From Choristoneura fumiferana (taxonomy: Eukaryota > Arthropoda > Insecta > Lepidoptera > Tortricidae), in contig NC_133473.1 in assembly GCF_025370935.1 (NCBI RefSeq), positions 8,839,809 through 8,903,808 of the forward strand: 64,000 nt of DNA, given 5' to 3'. This document shows, one piece after another, positions 32,835 through 43,369 of the stretch (position 1 is the first letter of the stretch; each line of letters begins with the position of its first letter). The notes under the pieces were generated by a model. That model was not told the origin of the DNA, did no database searches, and was given only the letters and a program-made list of their open reading frames with translations. The translations under genes and the position numbers were made by a program.

Positions 32835-35800
32835 ATGGATGATGATGATGAGATAGATGGCTCGTACTACTTCCCGTGTTCGTCGGTGCTGTTCCGGTGC
32901 TTTGTGTTCGTGATGCTGTCGTTTCTGTTCGGGTTGCAAGTGCACACGTACCTTTATGGGCCGAAGGAGGGACTCGACGGCAGCTTTAATGATATCAAAT
33001 ACGTCGTGATGCAGCTTACAAGAGGACTTTCTGAGGTAGCGGTTTATGTCTATACATTACAAGGTAGGTAAATATCGAAAGATGATGTAGATGTAGAGTA
33101 GAAATTTTAAGCCTTGAAAGTAGGGATGCGTTACATAAGCCAGGCATACAATGGGTAGTAATAATTTAGATTAGTAACCTACTACGAATGGACGCTAAAA
33201 CTAGAGCTCGGCAAAGCAAAGCAAAGCTTGGCAAAGGGGATGGTAATTTCAGAGATGAAACTGTTATACATGTATATCTATATTTAATTCACCTACTTCT
33301 ATAAGTAGGTAATGGTTTTGCAAGTTTCTTAAATGAGCCAGCGCACTTTAGAGCGTTTCGCGTAGGAAAGCGGAAGGAAGAGCAGGTTCTAACTGGGCAA
33401 AGGCTAACAATAGAGAGATCTCTCCAGGAAGATGTTATGCCTGGGGACCAAAGTCCGAAGGAAGAGCGTCGGAACTTGTATACCTATATGCGTCCGAGTT
33501 GAAAAAAATCAATGGCGCGATGCAGGATGTTGGAGTTTCTATATTAATAATAAGTAATTCATATTTCCATACTAATACTACAAATGCGAAAGTGTGTGTT
33601 TTTGTGTTTGTCCGTCTTTCACGTCGAAACGGAGCGACGGATCGACTTAATTTTTGGCATAGAGATAGTTTATGGGCCAGTGAGTGGCATAGGCTACTTT
33701 TTATACCGGAAAATGCACAGTTCCCAAGGGAACAGCGCGATAACCGAATTCCACGCGGGCGAAGCCGCGGGCAAAATCTAGTAAATAAATAAATATAGCA
33801 TGGTCATGGGCATGGGACACTTGACACCAATTGACCTAGTCCCAAACTAAGCAAAGCTTGTACTACGGATATATTAATATATATTTAAAAGGATAAACTA
33901 TAATTAAATATCAAATAAAATATCATGGGACACTGTCCCAAACTAAGCAAAGCTTGTACCTACTATGGATACTAAGCAACGGATAAACATACTTGTATAG
34001 ATAATACGTACTTAATTGCATATTACACATCCAAGACCCGAGATCAAACATTCTTATTATTCATACAAATATCTGCCCCGGACCGGAATCGAACCCGGGA
34101 CCTCAAGCTTCGTAGTCGGTCCTCTAACCACTTGGCCATCCGGTCGTCTAATATAATATTTCCTCACTAGATGGCGCCAGGAGTCCCTACATTACATACC
34201 TCACTGACTGACCATTGGTTTGAAGCCTAATCCAAATTTTTTGGTCGTGATCTAGTGGATGATCACCTGTGGATGATGCCTTCGATATCATTAAAATTTG
34301 TCCGTCCCTTCATATGAATAAAATTTATATGTTATCAACGCATGATTAACACACAATAAAAGCCGTAAATGAAGTCAGTTTTACGAAGTGTACCTACTTC
34401 GTAAAACTGACTTTGATCAGTATCATCAGTACTTATCAAAAGTAGCGGATCATTTTTTTACCCTGTCGTACTGAATTAACACAGTGACAATCTTGCATGG
34501 CGTTTAGTACGTGGCTGTAAAACGACAAAGTATGAAAGTGTACAGCTACTTATGATGCTGACTGTACTGACTTAATTTAATTTACGGACAGGATGCTCTT
34601 ACAACGCAAGCGGTGTACAGTCATCAGCACGAATATCTGATACAAGAAAGCGTGCATAAATATCTGACACGACTCTATTTCTAGGGCCGGTAGGACGTGT
34701 CAGATATGTTTGCAGCTCCGCTGTGGCAGATATTGATGGAGATGGTACCTTGTTTACCGTTGGGGTTCCTCGGCTGGTTACAGCTTACCTATGTATGCGA
34801 ATGTTTGCAAAAGGTGAACCGCAAGCATGAGCGGCTGCAGTCAGAGATGGAGCGAGTGTCGTCGGCGCTGCCGGCGGTGGCGGCGGCGGCGGGGCGCGCG
34901 CGCGACGCGCTCGGCCCTGCGCTGCGTCCCGGCCGGGGATTCGACCTCGCTGACTATGACCGACAGGTGACGTTTTACAAGTGGCCCATCAGTTAGATGC
35001 ATAAACGAGCGGTTGTAGAGAAATGAAGCGTATATCATCAGCGATGTCGGCCGTGCAGTCGTCACGGTGGCGACGGAGGCCGAACGCGCTCGAGACACCG
35101 ATGTTCAAATTCTCCAATTATCCAAAGGCTAAAAGGGTTGTGTAAATAGATGTACTCGATTAAAACAAAACTACTTATCCATTTATGGCTTAGGTTCTAC
35201 TTTATTAATTTCTGTGAGATTTGATGTTTGTATCAGTTTTATTTTTATTCCAATTGCGTGGGACAGACGAGAAACTTTTGCTGGTTCAACTGTTTATATA
35301 CGAATCGAAATTGTGTGCCTGCGTGTTTATGCGTCGGCGCTCGCCACAAACTTACAAAGGGTAAATAAAATAGGCAAATAAACGATAGGTGTTAAACTAA
35401 GAAATTACACCCTTTACTTGGTCCTCTGCTAGGTACCAATACCGCTCGGTAAAGGTAGATCAAGGTAAACAAGAAAGGTGTACATCGCTTACGGACATTC
35501 GCAAAATTAACGCCTGACTCAATCAGTGATAGATAAGGTTTTCATTTAGTTTAACCGTTATACCTAGTTGGGAGATTACGCGCTGGAATCGGCTGGCGCT
35601 CGCATTCTGGACACCGGGGACACGGTGGGTCACTTCATGTACGAGTCGCCGGTGTCCTGGGCGCTGCACCTGCTCACGTCGTGGATGTGCCGCGAGTGCC
35701 AGTCCGCACGCGCCATCATTCAGCCCGGCGCGCTGCCGGGCCAGTGCTGGGCCTTCAAGGGCGCCGTCGGCGAAGCCACCATACGGCTGCTAGGCACAAT

Positions 35801-37151
35801 ATACGTGACTGGCTTCAGCGTCGAGCATATACCAGCGCATATTGATCCTACCAAGTAAATATTTGACCATTTTCTTTAAACCTGGCTGCCGCGTGTCTAA
35901 ATGACTTCTGCGTCAAGCGTAATACCAGCGCATATTGATACTACCAAGTAATTATTTAAACGTAACAATTTAGGTACCTATAGTCCTAAAAAAAACCTTT
36001 ACATCTCTAAGGCCCTGTTTCCCCACGCATTGATAAAATTTAAGTGACAGATATTTGTGATGCCGTCTCCGTTTGTTTTGTCCGAATAAACAGAGAAGGC
36101 ATCACATTTGTCTGTCACATAATGAGCCACCACCCGCTGTAAAACTACACGTATCTAGTGCAGATACGCGGGTAAATACGTAGATATAGTATGGTTGAGC
36201 GGGTTTGCACTATACCGGATGATATACCTACTCACAGATTATGTACTACTGGCTTGTTCTGAGAGGAGGCCTTTAGGGCTACTACAAAATTCGAAGTTCG
36301 TATCGTACCGTCCCTCTCGCTCTCGTATAAATAGTATAAGTGTCAGAGGGACCGCACGCCACGAACTTCGAGTTTCGTAGTAACCCTGCTGTGCCAAGCA
36401 GTGGGACGTAGGTATATAGGCTGGGATGATTATATAACGAAAATACAAACTGAGACATGGATGCACAAAAAAAACAGAAAAAGAGACCAGCGCTGAGAAT
36501 CGAACCCAGGTCCTCAGCAATCCGTGCTGCGTGCTATAACCCCTACACCACCGCTGGAAAGGAATCTAGACACGAATTTTTCCTATGCATACATATCTCA
36601 GATTGCTTATTTCTACTACGCTACTTATGCAGCAGCACTAGCGACATCTATGTTCCGCTCTCATCGAGAGACGTCACACTCTTTCGGGACCAACCGCTCA
36701 CCCAGACAAGAGATGTCGCTACTAAGCAATCAAATTATGATTGGTTTTTTGGAGTCTTTTTGTATTTTTTATTTCAACTCCAAATTTGTTACTTTTACGG
36801 GTATCCCGTGAAACCATAACGAAAATACAAACCACACCCGTATCTTGCAGGGAAATTATGGCAGCGCCGCGCCTGATCCAGCTAGAAGGCTTACGGTCGC
36901 GTTCGGACCCGACTCCTCACAACTTCGGCACCTTCGAGTACAACAAAGAAGCGAGTCCCATACAGTACTTCGAGGTGCTGCAGCCGTCGCCGCGGGGCTT
37001 CAACATAGTGCGTGTCAAAGTGCTGTCGAACTGGGGGCACCCGGTGTACACGTGTGTCTACCGCGTCAGGGTACACGGAGACCTGCTTCCCGGCCAGACC
37101 CCGAAGAACTCGATTGCTTCTGAGGAGGATGTTAATGTTGAAAACGAATAG
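32835..37151 (+). CDS. SUN-domain nuclear envelope protein, four exons, 359 aa
   Basis: Exons: 32835-33063, 34704-34966, 35568-35854 and 36851-37151 (TAG), with phases 1, 0 and 2 and matching splice sites. The chosen start is the first ATG, giving an acidic MDDDDEIDG. A membrane segment follows at about residues 17-36, a second hydrophobic stretch at about 82-103, then a short coiled coil (KHERLQSEMERV). The SUN domain fills residues 166 to about 345: YALESAGARILDTGDT, ARAIIQPGALPGQCWAFKG, TGFSVEHIPAHID, NFGTFEY, NWGHPVYTCVYRVRVHG. SUN proteins bind KASH peptides in the perinuclear space and couple lamina to cytoskeleton. The short length resembles the SUN3/SPAG4 class, often testis-biased; that assignment is inference. 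Intron 1 carries SINE and MITE insertions, and a tandem copy of the end of exon 3 lies in intron 3. Confidence 0.88.
33571..33782 (+). mobile_element. Helitron-like element, near complete short copy
   Basis: It starts 'actaatactacaaatgcgaa' and ends 'gcgaagccgcgggcaaaatc' then 'tagta'. Inner blocks such as 'cgaaacggagcgacggatcg' and 'ttcccaagggaacagcgcga' fit the lepidopteran family. It lies in SUN intron 1. Confidence 0.55.
33790..34148 (-). mobile_element. tRNA-derived SINE plus a second SINE tail
   Basis: On the minus strand from 34148 the head reads GACGACCGGATGGCCAAGTG, then GGTTAGAGGACCG, and the B-box-like GGTTCGATTCCGG. The body follows with 'gatatttgtatgaataata' and ends 'tccgttgcttagtatcc', 'caagctttgcttagtttggg' and 'atgatattttatt'. 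A further tail (33790-33875) of the same family follows at its 3' side. This is a widely shared lepidopteran SINE. Confidence 0.8.
34372..34413. repeat. Perfect 18-bp hairpin
   Basis: AAGTCAGTTTTACGAAGT and its exact complement at 34396-34413 are separated by six bases. It lies immediately before the MITE at 34415 and may be a separate tiny fold-back. Confidence 0.7.
34415..34567. mobile_element. Fold-back MITE (GTACAGTCAGCATCA family), diverged
   Basis: The right end CTGACTGTAC and the arm 'agctacttatgatg' match the element at 6297-6440. The left arm ('catcagtacttatcaaaagt', 'agcggatcatttttttaccc') is more decayed. Confidence 0.65.
35905..35957 (+). pseudogene. Tandem partial copy of the end of SUN exon 3
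   Basis: 'cttctgcgtcaagcg' and 'accagcgcatattgatacta' then 'ccaagtaattattt' repeat the exon end at 35813-35866 ('cttcagcgtcgagc', 'accagcgcatattgatccta', 'ccaagtaaatattt'), including the donor. It lies 92 bp downstream in intron 3. There is no acceptor in front. Confidence 0.75.
36005..36127. mobile_element. Fold-back MITE with 'tgacagatatttgtgatgcc' arms
   Basis: 'gtgacagatatttgtgatgc' at the left is complemented by 'gcatcacatttgtctgtcac' at the right, and 'cgtctccgtttg' pairs with 'aacagagaagg'. The outer right end has decayed. Confidence 0.65.
36245..36430 (+). mobile_element. SINE/LINE tail interrupted by a MITE
   Basis: 'gagaggaggcct' at about 36260-36271 and 'gtgccaagcagtgggacgta' at about 36391 are the two halves of the tail seen intact at 12040. 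Between them (about 36272-36384) is a fold-back MITE. Its arms 'gggctactacaaaattcgaa' and 'ttcgagtttcgtagtaaccc' pair. Confidence 0.7.
36487..36557 (-). repeat. tRNA-like sequence (SINE head or tRNA pseudogene)
   Basis: The minus strand starts CCAGCGGTGGTGTAGGGG, continues to GGACCTGGGTTCGATTCTCA and ends CGCTGG. The ends pair as an acceptor stem, and GGTTCGATTC is a B box. A poly-T-rich tract follows. The anticodon arm is not convincing, so a tRNA-derived SINE head is more likely than a functional tRNA gene. Confidence 0.6.
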
Positions 37152-37162
37152 GACTGCGATCT

Positions 37163-37168
37163 AATAAA
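37163..37168 (+). terminator. SUN gene polyadenylation signal
   Basis: AATAAA lies 11 nt after the TAG stop, within 'ctaataaaacctac'. It implies a very short 3' UTR, as for eIF3m. Confidence 0.55.
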
Positions 37169-39414
37169 ACCTACCTACTTATATGCAACTTTGTTGCTAA
37201 GAGAACAAAACGCAAAATAGAAAAGTTAGAAGTAGTTGTAAATGTTTTTAGTCACACTCCTAGTAGTCAAGGTTATATTTGTTTAGTTTTTAACTTAATA
37301 TTAGTGCGGTTCAATGTAACGTATAAATTTAGCCTTATTTTAATTTAGCTTATTTTATAATTCTAAGAACTATTCCTGTCCATAAAAGTAAACTTAATTT
37401 AATGCTCCTACATAACTCTTTTATTACGAGCTTAAGTAAGCACCGTCTTTAGAAATCGACTTTAACATATTGTTTTTTTTTTGCAAAATCCATTACTCTT
37501 GAGCCATTAATGCCAGGTGCCCAGTTAGGGCTATTGTGTCCTTGCACAAAACGGGAGAAAGCCAAAACCAAACAGTAGATGTTAATCTGGGTGTCCGGCA
37601 GCCGAGGGTTATAAAAATGCGTGTATTGTGCTGGACAATGCGACAAAGGACATAAATTAACATGAGCAAAGTGATCATGAGCCCCTGCGGCGCGGGCGCA
37701 CTAATGGGTTGACCGCCGCGCCCGCCGCCCGCTTCCCGCTGCTTCGGCGAGCACGCAGCTTTACATTGCGTGCTTATCGTGTGTAGTGTGCACCACCTAC
37801 TGGCCATACGGAAGGATTGCTTTATCTTTAAAAGCATTTTATCACTTAACTAGTTTAATTTGGAAATAAAAAGAAGTAAGGTATTTTATAGTTAAAACTA
37901 GCTTCGCTCTCGTGAATCATTCCGTCTGGCAGTTCAGTTCAGGACAATTCTCAAAAAGCAAATGCCTAATGAATGTGTTCAACACCTATATATCTACTCT
38001 CGAAATTCACTACAGTCTTTATCTCAAATACAAATCATCCAAATTCTGCCGGTTTATCTTAAAATATTAAGTAACAAACACACACAAACATTCGTATTTA
38101 TAGCACCTATTAGTTGGTTTATCCTGACTTGATTCCTCTTAGACCTGATCATTTTTACTTGATACTTATACCTTTATGTCGTTTCTGGGAAAGCAGTGGT
38201 GACAGCCAGACAGACAGACAGCCTTTACGAAATGGATTTACATACATATACATACAATCTTGTTCAGCAGGAAAAAAACATACAAAAACAAAACACGTTG
38301 CAAACAATATGGTCAAGCTCAGCATTTACATGCTGCCGGTTGAAGAAGCCGCTTTGCTTTAGCTACCTACGCACAGCACTCAAATTCCTTGCCCTCAATT
38401 CAAGTACGTAAGGCAGTAAAGGCTCCTCACTATCACATGCTAAATTCTCATAATAGGTGACCAAACAAACAAACTCGGGCCTTTCAGCCAATCATTAATT
38501 CACGTCAAGCCGAGAGTGCGAGAGACATTTGAACTAAGATCGCATCATTAATATTGAGCAGTAGGTGCACGTAGCTCGTAGGCGGTGCCCGAGCAAAAGG
38601 ATAAATTTCAAGGAGAGGTGCTTTCACCCTTTATGACTTCTATCTATTGTCGACGCCAGCGAGTGGACTGTGAAGCCGGGATATTAATCGTCGCTCTATG
38701 CGTTAATGATGTCCCGGGATCCGCTACGCTGATTTTACGCGTGTAACTTGGCAAGTGATTCACTAAGGGAAACGTCTATCTCTAGAGGATTTGGTAACTT
38801 ACTTAAATATTAGTAATTTGTTTGACAAATCCTTACTTGCATGGGATATAAACGTAAGTATGTACACATATGTAAAGCCCGACCAGAAATATATGACTAC
38901 AATAATTTTTCAATCATTTTTCTCAAACATGACATGAAATATTGACGTTGTGTATAATAGGCTGAGAAGTATCGCGCTGCAGGCGCTGTGACTGCAGCCT
39001 GCGCGCGGTCACTTTAGCGGCCTGCAGAGAGATTTCATACAACCTTGCAGGCCGCTGGCCGGCAATGCGACCGTCTTTTGTTTCAACGCGCGCTCTGCGA
39101 CACGCACGCGGCCCACGCCCAGCAACACCGCCCGCAGCCGCCCGCCACCACCAGCCACACAACAAGGCGACCAGACTAGCGTTCCGCCAGCTTCATTTCT
39201 TGTTTATTTTTATTTTATTTCATGTAATGTTTGAGAAAAGCACTATACAAACCTCGGCCGGAACCTGGGGTGGCCGGCCTCACATCCCTATCCTCGCTAC
39301 GCTCGGCCGTCTATATCTGCTTGGCCGGCAACCCCCTACTTCCCGGCCTTTACAGTAATGTACTATTAATGATTATCAGTGTCACTGTGGCGGTTTCTTT
39401 GAACAATAACAAAA
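37169..39414. other. Intergenic region with GC-rich islands
   Basis: Mostly unrecognised. GC-rich islands lie at about 37680-37800 and 38970-39170, and a compact segment 38560-38770 looks non-repetitive. 39235-39355 ('ctcgctacgctcggccgt', 'ttggccggcaac') resembles a dispersed repeat end. No gene can be supported. Confidence 0.4.
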
Positions 39415-39549
39415 ATGCCCAAAACGATTCGTAGTCAACAACGGATCATTGTACATAATGTTTATAATAAACTACTGGAAAAAAACCGCTTGGGGAATGA
39501 AACTATTTCACTACAAAACCTTTCCAAATTAACATCAGAGCTAACAGGT
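39415..39549 (+). CDS. Orphan N-terminal exon of a helix-turn-helix protein (possible)
   Basis: ATG at 39415 (context acaaaaATG) opens MPKTIRSQQRIIVHNVYNKL and continues to SKLTSELTG, then a GTAAAC donor-like site at 39548. The pattern (MPK.I.SQ.R.II.NV, then a 'LTSELTG' turn) resembles the N-terminal HTH of a repetitive insect family linked with DNA transposases. No following exon is visible. It is probably a fragment of a mobile or multicopy gene. Family recognition is from memory of the pattern and weak. Confidence 0.35.
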
Positions 39550-39947
39550 AAACGTTGTAGACAAGTCGACTGTCAAGATGTCATTGTTCCGACTATACTG
39601 AACTATTGCCATATATATAAGAACAATAGCGCCCTCTTGACAATAGTCATATATTTTTGGATTACCTTTATGTACTTAACACTTTTAATGTGCTTATGTG
39701 CATATTGTGATATAAGATATCTATAAAATGATAAAATGTATTCTATAGTGTGGAGCCAAATGTAAAAAAAAACATTGATTCAGTAACAAAACAAAATTCA
39801 AGTTTCTTGAAATTTATTTACTTCCATTTTGTGCAAGAAGTTAAGTTCATATTTTGAATAGTAAATGATTAACAGCCAAAACCCTAACCCAATTTTTTAC
39901 TTACTTACGCCTTATTTTTAAAACAAACAGAAAGTATTTTGCATGAT

Positions 39948-40105
39948 ATAGGCCGCCTGTAGCAAGAGGAGGCGATGATATTTGCAAGACCGCGGACTGG
40001 GATTAGAGGAGGAGAGCTATAGACACCTTAGTGGCGTGCCATGGGAGAGGCTGTATCTAACTAGCAGTGGATTGATGCAGGCTGATGATGATGATAAGGA
40101 TTCTT
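39948..40105 (+). mobile_element. LINE 3' fragment
   Basis: 'ggccgcctgtagcaagagga', 'gcgtgccatgggagaggctg' and 'cagtggattgatgcaggctg' followed by (ATG)n are the typical end of a lepidopteran LINE 3' region. No frame. Confidence 0.5.
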
Positions 40106-40829
40106 ATATCAATGTGTTTTTAGATTAATTCGGAATATTTTAAATAGTGGTTGGGTTAGTTTGCTTGAACAACTAGGGTGTTAATTATCTTCAAGAGTTT
40201 TATTTGTGGTTAACACAAGCATGTTTTATTTCATTCATTGATCAGTGGTCAAAATGTACCGCTTTCTAGGTAAGATTATATTTGGAAGCAAATATGTGGA
40301 TGATAAATCCTTACAGGAACGTTAAGCCAAACTAACTCGACAACTGGTCTAGCTAACACATTCTGCCGATTGGACGGTTAAAAGAAGTTGGAAGAAAATA
40401 CTAAGCTTTGTAGCATTTCAAAATATAATAAACCCAGGATATATTTTTCATTCTGTCACGGATAAAAAGAGATAAAAATAACTACCTACATGTGAACTAA
40501 ATACGCAAAATATATACGTTTATGAATAGGTATGCGCTTACGAGGCCTACTTCTTATTTTCCCATTAGGCATTCTAAGATTTATTGCCTACTATTGGAAT
40601 TCCAATGCCACGCCACAAATAACACTGTCTCCGGACAATATAATTCTGCGCGTAGTGGCTCTACATCTGTGCAATTTGTGGCCATACCTCATAATTTTTC
40701 GTCTGAACGCCACAAGGTACCTAGTACGTACACACTTGTTTTATATAGAATCATGTTGTTTTGTTAAAATTTCAGAAACCTATCACGCACGTTGCTCATG
40801 CTCAGGTATTAAATACTAAGTGTTAATTA
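40106..40829. other. Unrecognised intergenic DNA
   Basis: AT-rich. Frames near 40522-40819 lack any recognised domain or splice context. Nothing else seen. Confidence 0.35.
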
Positions 40830-41085
40830 AACCCGTGTAGTGTCGGGTTAGAATTACACCTCTCTATTTCTTCCCTGGATGTCGTAAGAGGCGTCTGAGG
40901 ATATAGGTTAATTAAGGTATACCGTAGGCGATAGGCTAGCAACCTGTCACTATTGTACCGTTTTTGTCAAACTTAAAATCTAAAATTGCTAAAAGTGGCT
41001 CCGAAGCGGTAACATTTCGTGTGCTCTGCCTACCCCATTTGGGAATACATACAGGCGTGATGTTTGTGTGTTTGTGTGTGTGTTA
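40830..41085 (+). mobile_element. LINE 3' end with (GTTTGT)n tail
   Basis: 'cccgtgtagtgtcgggttag', 'ggatgtcgtaagaggcgtct', 'gtgctctgcctaccccattt' and 'gggaatacatacaggcgtga' are followed by a GTTTGTGT tail. This is a common lepidopteran non-LTR 3' end. No coding part remains. Confidence 0.6.
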
Positions 41086-41344
41086 ATTAAATAACTGAAA
41101 ATCTAAAAGTACCTAGTTTCTTCAGAATCGAGAGCAGAATGAAAAGAAAGACAACATGTTTCTTTTTTTAAATCTCTTTCTACTGTGCTTAGGCTAACAG
41201 TGACAAAAACAAAAAAATATTTAATACTGGTAATTTTTCTGTAAGTTCGATTTTCTGCTAAAAAAACCGCGAAGCGCAACTGACGGATAACTACGAATTT
41301 CGAGAACTGAGTTAGAAATCAGACAGAAATTACGGACTTAGCAT

Positions 41345-41545
41345 ACTTAGGTAAGGTAATTTTCCTCACGATGTTTTCCTTCAACGTAAACCGTAAAGCA
41401 CATGGTAAATTTAAAATGTAATTTCCCACAAAAATCCAACAGTTACTTGTTACTTTTATCATCATGCCAGTCTGTACAGTATAAGTTTCAATGAGGCACA
41501 GGCATCCTCTCAGAATGAGAGGGTTATAGAACCTTACTGAAATAT
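41345..41545 (-). mobile_element. Degenerate inverted SINE
   Basis: The plus strand shows 'ttttcctcacgatgttttcc' and 'gaggcacaggcatcctctca' then 'gaatgagaggg'. These are reverse complements of the body and tail of the SINE family seen at 11985 and 47915. The head is missing. Confidence 0.5.
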
Positions 41546-42820
41546 GATTAAAATAATAACGTGGGGTTATTAACTTGGGGCAATATTTAATGAATAGTTC
41601 AGGGTGATTGCTCGCGAAAGGCTTGATGGCATACGAAGAAGGATTAGCGAAGCAGTTTATGGTTGGGAGCGCTTGCGACTGTCGTGCGAGTGAGCTCCTT
41701 GCTTCCGGGGCTTGTGGGACAAGCTATGAGAGCGGAGAGCCTGCCACAACTTTAGAATAAGCTTGGATAATAAAATTTTAAGAACGTTTAGCTTGTTTCA
41801 TTGAATTACTTGGACCAATTTTGTTTTATTGATTCAAAAGTCAAAATATAATAATTAAATTTAGGCCATAACGAGCACTTACGAATGTCAAAAAAAATCT
41901 CAAAGATACTAATTTCTCTTCATACTAATTTCTTTTGTGAAGTTTTCAATTAGCTACTATGATAAGGTTCCATAGTGGCTCAGAAATCAAATTGCTTGAC
42001 TGTACCTATGTGACCTATCCTATTTTTAAAGGTGGTAGGCAAATGGAATGCGTTAGGTATAGTATTAGTTTTCCATTATAAAAATTCAACTCGCTCTATT
42101 TTTTTTAGTATGATTTCGGGCACCAGAATATGCGTTAGGACCTAGATGTGTATAATCCCATTGTATGTACAAAGTTTCGTATTAATCCGGCACGTTGTTT
42201 TTAAGTACGTACCAGCAGTCGGCTGGAATGGAGTTACTCGCGTTCTGGCAACAATTAAGTAATTTAACTAGCCATAACCAACTTATTTAACAGTAATAAC
42301 TGCGGTACAATTATTTTTGGCCTCTTCTTTACTGAAAAAGTAAATTATCCATGTGGAATTTCTTAAATTTAGTTTCCTTCTTTAAATTCAATTAATTGTA
42401 CCCTCGATTATATTGAGGTACATTTTTTTTAAGTAGGTACTAATTCGGTACATATTGGGTACATCAGCTTTATGTCTTAAAAAATCACAAAACAGACAGT
42501 GGGGTTGCCAGGGAGCATGACGTCATTTGGTTAGGGTCAGAAATTAAAAGCTATTACGTTAGTTTAGGACTAAGACCCCAACAGAAACGTGTGGTTACTT
42601 AAGATAGAGTAGATTAGAAGTATGAATCTAACAGAAACTAGTCGCTACCAAACAAATGGAACAAGTTAGAACTGCAAGCCTAGATGAAAGATGCGGCTTC
42701 TAAAACAATCTGTTAAACTGTGAGCCCGTCAGACACTAATCATTACCAATCGAGTAGGTTCGGTAAGAACTGCGAGTCCAACTGAAAGTAGTCGCAGCCG
42801 AATAAGTTTGTTAGGTACTT

Positions 42821-42958
42821 GTACAGTCAACGTCATAAATAAGTGATCATTTCTGTACCTCGTCGCTTTCAGTCGTTACACAATTTCGTATGGCTTTTCA
42901 AACATGACTAAAATGACAAGGTAAAAAAGTGATCACTTATTTATGACGTTGACTGTAC
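42821..42958. mobile_element. Fold-back MITE (GTACAGTCAACGTCA), copy A
   Basis: GTACAGTCAACGTCATAAAT at the left is perfectly mirrored at the right around an interior with 'cgtcgctttcagtcgtta'. It is the same architecture as 6297-6440. The equivalent copy B lies at 59547-59678. Confidence 0.8.
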
Positions 42959-43369
42959 TATTATCTTTTCTGTGGTTAGGTTAGAATTGTGAGCCCAATA
43001 GCCAAGACGTTATTAGACGTTACAAGAGCCCAACACGTTACTACTGAAAATAATTTAAGTTAGAACTGCAAGCTTAACGAAAACGAGTAGCTGCGAGAAG
43101 CAGGTAGTACCTAGTGTTTAGGAATAACAATCACAACACCACAAAAATACAATTTCACTCACAATTTTAGAAAAGCTCTCCATATCTCCATTATGAATTT
43201 TGTTGGTAGTAGTACAAAATTAATCAACATCGTTACAAGTAATGACTACAAATCATTAGTAGAATAAGTGCAGCCTCAAAAATTGAATAATGTAAGAATA
43301 ATGACATTATAAGGACAAAAAATTCCGTTTAATTTTTAAATTAATCTAATTTCAGATATTAGACCAGTC

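Noticed and set aside
36487..36557. Functional tRNA gene
   Set aside because: The acceptor and B box are visible but the anticodon arm is poor and the context is repeat-rich, so I call it a tRNA-derived repeat.
37493..37837. 114-aa minus-strand open frame with a hydrophobic stretch
   Set aside because: It overlaps a GC-rich island, has no recognisable domain, no splice partners and no clear promoter. Chance openness is likely.
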